A DNA stretch of 64,000 nucleotides from Prorocentrum cordatum (taxonomy: Eukaryota > Sar > Dinophyceae > Prorocentrales > Prorocentraceae), in the NCBI GenBank assembly GCA_963575745.1, contig CAUYUJ010013958.1, positions 1 through 64,000 of the forward strand. The letters run 5' to 3'. Below are positions 11,166 to 22,220 of this stretch, in pieces. Each line of letters begins with the position of its first letter. Within the stretch, counting starts at the first letter, position 1. The notes beneath the pieces were generated by a model, which ran no database searches, was not told where the DNA came from, and saw only the letters and a list, made by a program, of their open reading frames with translations. The translations under genes and the position numbers were made by a program.

Positions 11166-11960
11166 CCAGAGAGCTCGCGGGCCGCCCGGAGAGCCTCCGG
11201 GCCGCTGCCCGACGGGCCCGGGAGGCCCCCGGACCGCTCGCGAACTGATCCAGGATTCCCAGATCGCCCCAAGACGGCCTCAGGAGGTCCCGAAGACGGC
11301 CCAAGACGGTCTAAGAGTGTATCCGAGACGCTTACGATGGCTTCAAGACGCCTTCAAGACGGCCCGAGACGCCTCCACGAGGCCCCCAGAGCGCTCGAAG
11401 TGCACCTCCAAGAGGGGCCGCAGAAGCCAAAATCGTTGATTGTCTTTGCTTTTTTCAATGGGTCTGGCCTTCTCGCTTTTTCAGCTGTCCGACGCTCCAC
11501 GGCCGCTCAAGAGGCCCCCAAGACCGTTCCAAGACGGCCCAAGAGGCTTTCAAGACAGCCCAAAGACGGCCCAAGAGGGCCCCAAGACGGCCCAAGAGTC
11601 GCCCAAGACGGCCCAAGAGGGCCCCAAGAAGGCCCCAAGAGAGGCCCAAGACAGGGACCCGGAACCGAAAAATCGAGGCCTCCACCCCAAGATGCCCACA
11701 GGAAGCCCTAAGACGCCCCAAAGAAACGCCGGGACGCTCCCAAGACTTCCCCACGAGGCCCCCAGACGCCCCAAAGAGGCTCCAAGAGGCCCCCCAGAGG
11801 CCGCCAAGCGCCCCAAAAGGTTCCCCAGAGGCCCCAAAAGAGGACCCAAGAGGCCCCAAGACTCCCCCAAGCTGCTACCAAGAAGCCCCCAAACTGTCTC
11901 CCAGATGCTCCCGAGAGGCCAACCACGAGATCCCAACCAACATTCACGAGATCTCTTGCC
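11166..11960 (+). repeat. Phased filler block 5 (clearest 10-11 bp phasing)
   Basis: Contains the cleanest phased run: AAGA starts at 11584, 11594, 11605, 11615, 11626, 11637 and 11648, i.e. steps of 10-11 bp, with GGCCC about half a turn away. A T-rich module lies at about 11425-11500. No gene is supported. Confidence 0.8.
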
Positions 11961-12435
11961 CATTCCCCAGGCCCGCGGCGAGATTGCCCGCAGGCCACTA
12001 CAGCCGGTTCGGGGGCCCTACGGTTCCCAGCACCCGCACCCTTGGCTGTATCGACGCAGGGCCCTGGGGGGCCGAAACCTCGGGAAACTCAGATCGTCTT
12101 GGGCGGTGTCCAAGGCCTTGGGGTACGTGTGGGGGCCAATCCTGGAGCAGTTGAATGGCCAGAACCTTCGGATTTTCGCTAATCGCGGAGAGGCCGGATT
12201 AGCGAAAACCCGATGCTTGTTGAGACCTCCACGCACGGCCTTAATCGGTTACGATAGCCCTCTTGGGTCGGGCGCCTCGTGGGGCGGCTTGGGGCAATTT
12301 TGGGGGTGTGAGGCCGTCTCGGACCTCGCGTTGGGCTCCCGTGGGCGGCATCTGTGGCTGTGCTGGGCCCTGCTGGGGGTCACTTGAGGCTTCGGCGACA
12401 CGTGCGAGTTTGGGACCAACGCCTGGACCTGCGGG
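11961..12435. other. Non-filler spacer with 12-bp hairpin
   Basis: Mixed-composition sequence between two filler domains. TTTTCGCTAATC (12173-12184) pairs perfectly with GATTAGCGAAAA (12197-12208). Short frames on either strand show no family I recognise. Confidence 0.45.
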
Positions 12436-12530
12436 CCGTGGATTCCACGGGTTCACACTAGTCTTCTATACTGTATGGCCAGAGGAACCGCGTGCCGGAA
12501 GGAACACGCGTCAAATGGCCGGAAACGGCT
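12436..12530 (+). repeat. Seed cassette 8
   Basis: CGTGGATTCCACGGGTTC followed by ACACTAGTCTTCTATACTG and GCGTGCCGGAAGG. This is the diverged cassette type also seen at 15.54, 46.05 and 46.91 kb, with TTCACACTAGTC instead of TCAGCCCTAGTC. It heads copy A of the 3.1-kb duplication. Confidence 0.6.
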
Positions 12531-14644
12531 CCGAGACGCTCCGGAGGCCGCCCCGACGGCCCAAAGACGGCTCCGAGCCGCTCAAAGACGGCTCCGACCC
12601 GCTCAAGATGCCCCGAAGGCGGCCAAAGAGGGCCCCGAGACGCGCAATGATCCAGCCAAGACGCCCGAGATTGGCCCAAGACGGCCCAAGAGCTCACCAA
12701 GACGGCCCAACAGGCTTCCCAAGAGGCCCCCCAAGAGAGCCCCGAGAGGCCAAAATCGCTGATTTTCATTAGTTTTTTCCTAGGTTTTTTGCTTCCTCGC
12801 TTTTTCGGCTTCCCGGCGCTCCGAAACCTTCCCAGAGGCATCCAAGACCGCTCCAAGACGGTCCACGAGGTCCCCGAGAGGACCCCAAGACGGCCCAAGA
12901 GGGCTCCAGGACGGCCCCATAGGCGCCCAAGACAGGCCAACGGGACCCCAAGATGGCCCGAAGAGCGGCCCAAGATGGACCGCCCAAGAAGGCCCTCGAG
13001 GGCCCCACGACAGCCCAAGGGGCGCGATATACGAGCCCAGAGAGGCCCACGAGGCCCCCAGGAGCCCAAAAGAGGTCCCCAAACGGCCCAAGAGCTCCCC
13101 AAGACGGCCCAACAGGCCTCCCAAGTGGTCTCCCAAGAGAGCCCCGAGAGGCCAAAATCGTTGTTTTTCATTGGTTTTTCATATGTTTTTTGCTTCCTCG
13201 TTTTTTCTGCTTCCGACGCTCCGAAGCCCCCCCAGAGGCATCCAAGACCGCTCCAAGACGGTCCACGAGGTCCCCAAGAGGACCCCAAGACGGTCCAAGA
13301 GGGCCCCAAGACGGTCCAAAGCGGCCCCAGGACGGCCCCAGAGGCGCCCAAGACAGGCCAACGGGACCCCAAGATGGGCCGAAGAGCGGCCCAAGATAGC
13401 TCCAAGACGGCCCGAGGACCGCCCAAGAAGGCCCTCGGGTGCCCCAAGACAGCCCAAGGGGCGCGATAGACGAGCCCAGAGAGGCCCAAGAGGCACCCAG
13501 GAGCCCAAAAGAGGTCCCCAAGAGGTGCCACGGGGGCGGACGAGGGGACCGCCTCAGGAGGTTTTGGACGGTTTTGGGGGTCAAAATCATTCGCTTTACG
13601 ACGGTTTTGGACGGATTTTGGCCTTCTCGCCTTTTCCGCTTTCCGACGCTCGAAGACGGCCCAAGAGGCTTCCAAGAGCGCCCCAGAACGGCCCAAGAGC
13701 GCCCCAAGACAGCCCAAGAGGGCCCCAAGACGACCCAAGAGACGCTCAAGACGGCCCACGAGGGCCCGAAGACAGGCCCAAGAGGGGGCCAAGAGGGGGA
13801 CCACGGACCGAAAATCCGAGCCTTCCGCCCCAAGAGGGCGCCAGGAGGCCCAAACAGGCCCCCAAGAGGCCCCAAGGGGCCGCCAAGAATCCCCCGAAGA
13901 GGCCCCAGGAGGCTCCCAAGGAGCCCAAACGAGGCCCCAACAGAGGCCCCAACAGCTTCCAAAATGGCCCCAAAGAGGCCTCGAGCCCGCCTCCGAGCTT
14001 CCTCGCCGCGAGGGTGCCAACACGGCCCCAGACGGGCCCAGGACGGCCCAAGGCGCGCTCAAGACGGCCCAAGACGATTCCAAGACGGTCCCAGGAGGGT
14101 GCGCCCAGGACGGCCCAAGGACGCGCCCGGTCGGGGCCTCAAGACGGGCCAAGATGGCAAGAGAGCCCCAGCTGGCAAAAATCGTGAATTTTCAATTGTT
14201 TACTGTTACACCCTTTGCGTTTCCCGCCGTTTCGGCGGTCCGATGCACCAAGAGGCCCCAGAAAGTCCCAGGAGGGTCCGAGGAAACGCCCAGGAAGGCC
14301 CCAAGACGGGCCAAGACGGACCCAGCACAACCCAAGGCGCGCTGCGACGGCTCAAGACGGCTCCAAGATAGCCCCAAGAGGGTGCCAACACGGCCCCTGC
14401 TGGGCCCAGGACGGCCCAAGGAGGCGCACAGGAGGGGCCCAAGACGACTCCAAGGCGGCCCCCTCACGGTCCCAGACGGCTCCAAGACAGCCCCACGCGG
14501 ACCACGATGGGCCCAGGACGGCCTATGAACGGCCCATGAGGGCCCACGACGAACCAAGACGGCCCCATCACGGCACACGGCGCCCTCAAGACGGGCCTGG
14601 ACGGCTCCAAGATGGCCCTTTGAGGGAGCCAACGCGGCCCCACA

Positions 14645-15110
14645 CCCTTCGGGCGTACACTTGGGGGGGCTGGGAGCTTGCGACAAGTCTCCCACATTCA
14701 TTGTCCTGCCCCATTCTGTTCGCCTGGAGGCCTCCTCCAACCCTGTAGGCGAACAAGAGGAAACCCAGCGGGCTGCCAACCCTGGGGCCCGTGGGCCCCG
14801 CGCCGCTTGGGCAGAAGACGAACGCCGGGTCTGACAGGCCAGCTACCGCCCCCCTTTGCCCGATATGCTGTGCCATTCTGTTCCCCCAGGGGCCTGGGCG
14901 AACTCTTCGGGCCAAGCAGACCGGACCCCTGGGACATCAGCCAATTGATATGACCCTGGGACCTCTCCGCATTTTTCGGACGAGCACCTGGGGGGCCCAG
15001 GAGATTCGGACAAGTCTTCCCCATTCCTTGCCCTGTCCCGTTCTGTTCGCCCGAAGGCCTCCACAGACCCTCTGGGCGAACAGAATGGGACATGGCGAAC
15101 AAACCCTCCC
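14645..15110 (+). repeat. Hairpin-bearing repeats (3 related units)
   Basis: The phrase TTCTGTT recurs at 14714, 14875 and 15041 inside related units about 160-166 bp apart. Two units form hairpins: GTTCGCC..GGCGAAC near 14719-14756, and an 18-bp stem GTCCCGTTCTGTTCGCCC with GGGCGAACAGAATGGGAC near 15035-15090 (one G-T pair). The same set is in copy B at 25.64-26.10 kb. Confidence 0.7.
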
Positions 15111-15165
15111 GTTGGCGGTGATGCGACTGGATCGCACCATCAAGGCGCGCCCGGAGGTGATGGCC

Positions 15166-15240
15166 GACCCAACAGCGGTTTCTCTAAAGATTTTACAGAA
15201 TTTCAAATTTTCTTGAAGCTCTCTTGTGCCCTCCCTGTAG
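15166..15240 (+). repeat. Module III (TTTCTCTAAAGATTTT type), copy 1
   Basis: A short AT-richer segment, CCAACAGCGGTTTCTCT and so on, shared with 26154-26232 and 31195-31285 (CCAACAGCAATTTTCGCT). Each is followed by a phrase like CTCTTGTGCCCTCC. Function unknown. Confidence 0.55.
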
Positions 15241-15360
15241 ATCCTTGCGAGCCTCCCCGGCGCTTTCGGTGGCTTTCCCCGATGGCCTCCCGAGCCCTTC
15301 CCCGAGCGCTCCTGAGACGCCTCAAATGGGCTTCGACTTCGACGCACACCCCCGAGAGAC

Positions 15361-15536
15361 TTCGAAGCTGTCCTCAATAGGAGGGGGGTGAACGAGCAGT
15401 GCGCTGGGCCAAGCTGCTGGAGCGCTGCAAGAGCTCGGACACGAAGGCGCGGTCTTGCTGCCGCCGCCCGAGCCGCCGCCGTGTTTGTAGGTTTTCGGCA
15501 CAATCTGCGCCGTTCCTTCGAGAACCATTCCAGAAA
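15361..15536 (+). repeat. Leader module L, copy 1
   Basis: From AATAGGAGGGGGG to the cassette palindrome. It is shared with 26361-26534 and 28974-29151, always immediately 5' of a cassette. One frame reads WAKLLERCKSSDTKARS; a second (ELGHEGAVSLPPPEPPP in copy 2) joins the PPR frame. In this copy one extra base (GTGTTTGTAGG) makes the first frame run into VDGVHG. It may be an upstream exon or 5' region of the PPR unit. Confidence 0.6.
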
Positions 15537-15630
15537 GATGTCGTGGACGGAGTCCACGGGTCAGCCCTATCTATACTATATGGCCGGAGGAAGCGCGTGC
15601 CAGAAGGAAATCCAGTCAAATGCCGGGAAA
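15537..15630 (+). repeat. Seed cassette 9
   Basis: GTCGTGGACGGAGTCCACGG then GTCAGCCCTATCTATACTA and GCGTGCCAGAAGG. It heads copy B of the 3.1-kb unit and matches cassette 8 from TATGGCC onward. Confidence 0.65.
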
Positions 15631-17445
15631 CGGCTCCGAGACGCTCCAGAGGCCGCCCCGACGGCCCAAAGACGGCTCCGAGCCGCTCAAGATGCCCCGA
15701 GGGCGGCCCAGGAGGGCCCCGAGAGGCGCAATGATCCGGCCAAGACGCCCAAGATTGGCCCAAGATTGGCCCAAGACGGCCCAAGAGCTCCCCAAGACGG
15801 CCCAATAGGCCTCCCAAGAGGCGTCCCAAGAGAGCGCCGAGAGGCCAAAATCGTTGATTTTCATTGGTTTTCCCGAGGTTTTGGCTTCCTCGCTTTTCCG
15901 GCCTCCCGACGCTCCCAAACGCTCCCAGAGGCATCCAAGACCGCTCCAAGACGGTCGAAGAGGTCCCCAGCAGGACCCCAAGACGGTCCAAGAGGGCCCC
16001 AAGACGGTCCAAGGCGGCCCCAGGACGGCCCCAGAGGCGCCCAAGACAGGTCAGTGGGACCCCAAGATGGCCCGCAGAGCGGCCCAATATGGCTCCAAGA
16101 CGGCCCGAGGACCGCCCAGAGCTCGCCAAGACGGCCCAATAGGCCTCCCAAGAGGCATCCCAGGAGAGGCCCGAGAGGCCAAAATCGTTGACTTTCATTG
16201 GTTTCCCCGAGGTTTTTTGCTTCCTCGCTTTTCCGGCTTCCCGACGCTCCGAACCCCCCCAGAGGCATCCAATACCGCTCCAAGATGGTCGACGAGGTCC
16301 CCAAGAGGACCCCAAGACGGTCCAAGAGGGCCCCAAGACGGTCGAAGGCGGCCCCCGGACGGCCCCAGAGGCGCCCAAGACAGGCCAACTGGACCCCAAG
16401 ATGGCCCGAAGAGCGGCCCAAGATGGCTCCAAGACGGCCCGAGGACCGCCCAAGAAGGCACTAGGGGGCCCCAAGACAGCCCAAGGGGCGCGATAGACGA
16501 GCCCAGAGAGGCCCAAGAGGCCCCCAGGAGCCCAAAAGAGGTCCCCAAGAGGTGCCACGGGGCTTAAAAACTGCTTCGAAGCGAGGGGGGCGGACGAGGG
16601 GACCGCCTCAGGAGGTTATGGACGGTTTTGGGCCTCAACATCATCCGCTTTACGACGGTTTTGGAAGGATTTTGGCCTTCTCGCCTTTTCCGCTTTCCGA
16701 CGCTCGAAGACGGCCCAAGAGGCCTCCAAGAGCGCCCCAGAACGGCCCAAGAGGTTTCTAAGAGCGCCCCAAGACAGCCCAAGAGGGCCCCAAGACGACC
16801 CAAGAGACGCTCAAGACGGCCCACGAGGGCCCGAAGACAGGCCCAAGAGGGGGCCAAGAGAAGGACCACGGACCGAAACTCCGAGCCTTCCGCCCCAAGA
16901 GGGCGCCAGGAGGCCCAAACAGGCCCCCAAGAGGCCCCAAGGGGCCGCCAAGAATCCCCCGAACAGGCCCCAGGAAGCTCCCAAGGAGCCCAAAACGAGG
17001 CCCCAACAGAGGCCCCAACAGCTTCCAAATGGCCCCAAAGAGGCCTCGAGCCCGCCTCCGAGCTTCCTCGCCGCGAGGGTGCCAACACGGCCCCAGACGG
17101 GCCCATGACGGCCCAAGGCGCGCTCAAGACGGCCCAAGACGATTCCAAGACGGTCCCAGGAGGGTGCGCCCAGGACGGCCCAAGGACGCGCCCGGTCGGG
17201 GCCTCAAGACGGGCCAAGATGGCAAGAGAGCCCCAGCTGGCAAAAATCGTTGATTTTCCATTGTTTACTGTGACACCCTTTGCGTTTCCCGCCGTTTCGG
17301 CGGTCCGATGCACCAAGAGGCCCCAGAAAGTCACAGGAGGGTCCGAGGAAGCGCCCAGGAAGGCCCCAAGACGGGCCAAGACGGACCCAGCACAACCCAA
17401 GGCGCGCTGCGACGGCTCAAGACGGCTCCAAGACAGCCCCAAGAG
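15570..17445 (+). repeat. 3.1-kb tandem unit, copy B, left part
   Basis: Copy B up to the copia insertion. T-rich modules are at about 15845, 16180, 16635 and 17235. Relative to copy A it has an extra ~26-bp segment near 16563-16590 (CTTAAAAACTGCTTCGAAGC) and small indels. It ends with the left target-site duplicate AAGAG. Confidence 0.9.
17441..17445. other. Target-site duplication, left
   Basis: AAGAG directly before the left LTR. The same 5 bases follow the right LTR at 25373-25377, and copy A has a single AAGAG at the matching place. Five-base duplications are usual for Ty1/copia integrases. Confidence 0.9.
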
Positions 17446-17701
17446 TCTGAATACAGGGGCACCCTGGAGCCCTTCTCGTCACCGTCGTCAGTGACGTCAG
17501 TCTCTGAGTAAAATGAAGAATGTGATGCGAACCCTTTTCGCTATGAATCTCGGCGGCGCGCCAACCCGCGCCGTCCTGGGGCGGCACTCCGCCCGCGATA
17601 TGAAACCCACCCGCCCACTGCCGAGCCAACCAGGCTGCAGGGACGGGAGACTCGAGCAGACCCCTCACGATATGTCCAACATGAACATCCTCGAAATCAG
17701 A
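17446..17701 (-). repeat. 3' LTR (left) of copia element
   Basis: Begins TCTGAATACA and ends GAAATCAGA on the + strand, so the ends are a 5-bp inverted pair TCTGA/TCAGA with the usual TG..CA inside by two bases. It matches the right LTR except at 3 sites (CAGGGG/CAAGGG, GTCAGT/GTCAGC, GCCAACC/GCCAAAC). Confidence 0.95.
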
Positions 17702-17720
17702 CAGGGGGAAAAGAGATCTG
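17702..17720 (-). other. Pyrimidine tract where a polypurine tract is expected
   Basis: Next to the 3' LTR the + strand reads CAGGGGGAAAAGAG. In the sense (minus) direction this is CTCTTTTCCCCCTG, a polypyrimidine run. LTR elements normally prime plus-strand DNA from a purine run in the sense RNA at exactly this place. No sense-strand purine run adjoins the LTR; the nearest is near 17780-17810. Confidence 0.6.
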
Positions 17721-17823
17721 CTCGAGCTCGTAGTGCGTGGCACCTGCCGTGGCCACGTCGCTAGCAGGGGGCTGGACCCGCCTCCTGCCTTCCGGGACCT
17801 TCCTGGCCTCGCTGTGGTCGGTC

Positions 17824-20800
17824 TCAGTCGTCTCGTCGAAGATCCCTTTTACCAAGGGCAGATCGTTTGCGAGCCGAAAGGAACCTCTCGTCGTGAACGA
17901 TCTTCCAGCGCTGGCTCTTCAGGAAAGCGTGGAGCACGTTGAAAGCCTGCTGGCTGGCTTTGGTCATGCCATCGGCCAGCTGTGCATGGCTATGCACCCA
18001 GCGCACGATCGTCTCGCCCTCCTCGAGGGCCCGGCGCAAGGCGACCGCCTCTATGGCCGTCCTCCTTTCATCGAGGCCCAAGCCGGCCGACTCAGACTTC
18101 ACCACGCCGTCGTAGAGCGCCTTGCAGTCCGTCACGAGAGCTCCTTTAATGTGATGCAGAGCAGCAGCACGATTACGGAGGTCGACCGAACCGAAGAGCA
18201 CCTCGTAGAGCACCAGGCGAACCATCATCTGCTCGCCCTCCGCGTCGCTGGCCTCCTGGATCTCCGCGGACAGGCTGGACCTGGCAACCCGCTTGAGCTT
18301 GTGAGATCCCCCGTCCAAGACAGTGAAGTCGCATGCCTCCTGAAACGGTCCTTCCGCCGAACTGAGAGCTGTAACGCGACCTCCTTGGGAATGTCCATCT
18401 GGTCGGCTGGCCCAAGCAGCGTCGCACCAGGTGTAGATACGAAAATCGGAACCACCTCGTCCGCATCCTGGCAGTTGGTGGCGAAAGATCTGAATGCCGT
18501 CAGTCCGATTGGCTTTGACCATCTTGGTAATGTTGTTCGCTATCGAAAAGAGCTTGTAGTCACCATTGGGTCTCTTGCTTTGAACATCTGCAACCCATGC
18601 TGAAACCCAGGGAAGTGCATTGTCACCAAGCCAAGAGAGAGCTCCACACCAAGTTCTCAAAGTACTCTGGTCCGCCTCGGTCAATCGGTCGCTGCTCTTG
18701 GCCTTCGGGCACTTCGGGAAGATCTCCTTCAGCTTGTCAATGTAGCCCTGCTGGTGCTGGAAGAAACCCTTCTCGTTCTTCACGATCGTCACGCCGCGCT
18801 GCTCGATGGAGTCGATCCCGTCGTCCATGCCCTCCCAGGTGCCCCACGTGTAGAGGTCCTTGATGCTCTTCAGCGCCTTCCGCCATGCAGGATGGTCTCG
18901 TTCACCGCAGAGAATGAAGTTATCCACGTAGCACATGATGAGCCCCAGCAGCGCCTTGGTCTCAGGACAGCGTAGACTCCACAGGCATGGTTCGAGATCG
19001 CACGCCTGCAATCCCAGCTTGGCGAAGTCCTGCTTCACCGTCTGCCACCATTTGCGAGGGGCCTCGCCGATGCCGTAGCCCGGCTTCACCACGCGTAGCA
19101 CTTGACCAGGTTGAACGCCAAACTCGGCAGATAGCGCCTCGTCGGCTTCCACGAAGAGGTCCTTCTTCAGGTCGTTCGCCTGCAGGAACGCGCTGGTCAC
19201 GTCGCCCTTGACGATGGTCCAGGAGTTGGCGGCCGCGACCGTGAGGAGTAGATTCCGAGCGCGGCGCGAGGCCGTTGGTGAAGCGGTCGGCTCCTGTCCG
19301 ATGTCCTTGGTCTGGTAGCCGAGGAGGACGAGGCGCGCCTTCGCGGTCCCATCGCTCTTGCGCGTCAGCACCCAGCGGCACCTGATCACGTCCGCAGGGT
19401 CCTTTACCTCGGAAACGGGTACACGACGGAGACCTTTGCACTGCTTCCAGTTGGCGACCTCCTTCGTCATGGCCTTGCGGAACTCCGCCTTCTCGGAGGG
19501 GGAAAGCTTTCCCCAGTGAAACTCGATCTTATCCTTCCGCTTCTGGTTGGCAGCGAAGCAGTCCAGCATCTGAGAAGTGAGACGACGTCCGCCCTGGCTG
19601 TCCGCAAGTTCGGACTTGACCATCTCGAAGTAGACCGTCATGTTCTCGTCGATCAGCTCGAAGTCGGTGCCGCCCCGGTTCCCGTCGAAGGTGATCCGAG
19701 AGAAGAGCTCCTCATCGTTGTCCTCGACTGTTGGCTTGCCCTCAGAGTAGGGCCCAGGTCGGTCCTGTCGTCGTTCAGCAGGTGACTGTCGGTAGGTGGC
19801 CTCGTCGCCCTTGGAGGACATGCGCCAGCGCCGATGAGGTAGTTCAGCAGGTGGGGCCGAGCTCGCTCTGGACGGTGGACTTAACCGAGACTGCTTCGAG
19901 ACAGGCTGCTCGATGGAGGAGATACTTGAAGGGGAAGGCGGAGACGATTCAGGTGGCGTCGGCTCGCCTGCTGGTTCAGAACGTACGTCCGAGGGATCAG
20001 GTTCAGCAGCTTCTTCGTCTATCCGATCGTCATGGTCCTCGGGTGACTCGGACGGCTGGATCGCCTGCGGTTCGAAGTTCTGGATGAGTGGTCGGCTCTC
20101 GTTGGTGAGGTCCTTGAACGTTCCGCGGCGGGCGACCTCCATCAAGTCGGACATGGTAGCCCCGCGTCCCTCCATATTGTTGAGCTCCACGACCATTCGC
20201 TCGGCCTCCGTAGCTGGGCGCAGTTGCTCAGGAGCACACCGAAGTAGAACATCGCCGTGCGAGATCCACACGACTGAAGTTGGGCGTGTAGAGCCTGCAA
20301 GTACCCGTTGTTCTTGAACTAAGACGCGCGCTGGACCATACCAGGTTGCCTTGACAGGACCACGGCCCTTCCGCCAGTAGTAGCAGTGCTCGCCGGTGCT
20401 CCAGCGAGTCGTCACGCGGCTGCGGGCATGTTCTGCATGTCGGCGTCGCTCTGAGTACTCCACCTCGATGAAGCTCTGACGTGCCAGAAGTCGCCTCTGC
20501 CCCCGGGACTCTCCGCTGCTGTCGTCCACGATGGCAAAGGGGTTGCCCGAGCCCCGATGGCCTCCAGTACCAAAGGCGTGTACGAAGGGTGAATGGTTCC
20601 CGACCTTGTCAAGATCGTTGATCGCATGCGTGACCTGGCTGATCGCCTCGTCGATGTCGCAGCCGTGATTCTGTTTCCTGAACATAGTGAGAGTCCGCTT
20701 GAACAGCTGGATCCTGCGCTCAACCTTGCCCATTAGCCAGTGCGCCTCGCCAGGAGCGATGAACATCTCGATCCCGCGCGCACTGCACCAGCTTTTGGTA

Positions 20801-22220
20801 AGTTCCGCTCGGTGACAGCCCTCAGCGTCGCAGCGAATGAGGCGAGGAGCGCGGTAGTGATTCGTCCAGGATCTCCAGGTCTCGAGGAGGTCCGCTGCTG
20901 ATCGGTTGCCGGACCTCTGGGACTTGTCGCCGTGGTTGAAGATCTGCGTGAGTCCAGACCCCTCGTCAAGGTTCAGCGTGAACAGGTAGGTCGCGTCGTC
21001 AACAGGGTCGGTCCACTCGAGGCCGTCACTCCCCATCACCTCGAAGACCTCGGGAATGTCTACGCCAGCAGCTGTTCTGACGGCCTTCGGCAGCACCGAG
21101 GAGTCGCAGGCATGGCACTTAAACTTCTTGACCATCTTCAGAACCTGGAGGCTCGCGCCCGAGTTCTTGAGAATCTTGAACATGGTGCGGACGCTGGGGT
21201 GACCCAGATTGCGATGAAGTCGGCTGAGGCGGTGCTCTATCTCCTGGGCCTCCTTGGTGCTCAGCGTGCCGCCGTCCTTGGAGAGCTCCCTGAGGTCATC
21301 CTCGTCGAGCTCCTCGTCTGACGCCTGCTGGTCCTCCATCTCCTGGTCGCCGTCTTCGTCGATGCCCTCGAAGATGCCATCGTCAGTGTCCTGGTCCGTC
21401 GCCAAGAGGACTGAGGTTCCAGCTGTAGCACCACCTCCGGCACGCAGAATGTGCTTCGCCCAGGCCTTGCACAACGCCTCGGGGTAGAACGCTGTGGCCG
21501 CTACCACCTTCCCCCCGATGATCTCACCATGCTCGTGGTTGTCATGCCGACCAGGGCGATTACTGCAGCGCTTGCCGATGGCCTTCTGCAGCTCGGGGTC
21601 GGTAGAGCAGATCCTCCAGACCTTGGGCAAGAGGAGGCCGCTGCGGGGGCAGCGGAGGCCGTAAGCACAGCCAGCCACCAGCGTCTCGTAGGTCTGTTCC
21701 CTGATGCGCTTCAGTGCCTCCGAACGTCCCCAGCTATGAGATCTCTGCGGCTGCTCCAGGTCGATCTCGGTCCCACGGAATTGGAGCCCGACCGACATGA
21801 TGGTCTCGCACCCAGCTTGTATCCGACGAGCCTGTTGCATTTTTTTACGTAGACGTCCGCGGTCCTCTGGGGTCTTCTGGTTCCAGTTCTGGAGTTGGCA
21901 GTCCGCGGTGCATGGAGGACTCATGACGATGCGTCGAGGCCGATGTTGACGAATCCACAGAGCAAGCCGTCGTACTCCAGTCTTCGTCGCCATGTCGAAC
22001 CCGTTGTGTACCCCAGCTCGGAAGGCGGCTCCACCTAGGTCGATCACCGCCTGGGAGAGACGAGACTTCGGAGGCGTGCAGACCTCGAGCAAGTCGTAGC
22101 GGCCGCTGCGGGACAGGAAGTTGACGTCGTCGCCGATCTCCTTCGTGTAGTCCAGATCGTACTGGTCGATTGCCTTCTGCATGATGTCCAGGTCCTCGCT
22201 GGTCAGGGACACTCGCGCCC
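17824..22220 (-). pseudogene. pol: copia pol: methyltransferase-like domain, integrase, RT, RNase H
   Basis: Numbering codons from 22566, real homology begins near residue 117 (VSLTSEDLDIMQ). Residues about 155-360 form a class-I methyltransferase-like domain with SPPC at 216-219 and LEQP near 270. The gag-pre-integrase zinc motif is H451-x4-H456-x27-C484-x2-C487. The integrase core has D514, D580 and E616, with exactly 35 residues between the last two (DD35E). An acidic Ser/Pro linker covers about 840-960. RT covers about 1040-1260, with GDVTSAFLQ and YVDN at 1213-1216 in place of the usual YVDD. RNase H covers about 1375-1540 (D in WCDAAWA, E in SLSAEIQEAS, D in LVTDCKALYD). It ends with a stop at 17824. 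The upstream join is out of frame, so no full polyprotein can be made from this copy without recoding. Confidence 0.93.

Larger units (their letters stand above)
12463..15536 (+). repeat. 3.1-kb tandem unit, copy A
   Basis: Aligns base for base over most of its length with 15570-17445 plus 25378-26535. Order inside: cassette, filler, T-rich modules at about 12750, 13150, 13580 and 14165, hairpin repeats at 14.70-15.09 kb, module III and leader module L. It still holds the uninterrupted site into which the copia element inserted in copy B (CCCCAAGAGGGTGCC near 14380). Internal T-rich/filler units repeat about every 400 bp. Confidence 0.9.
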
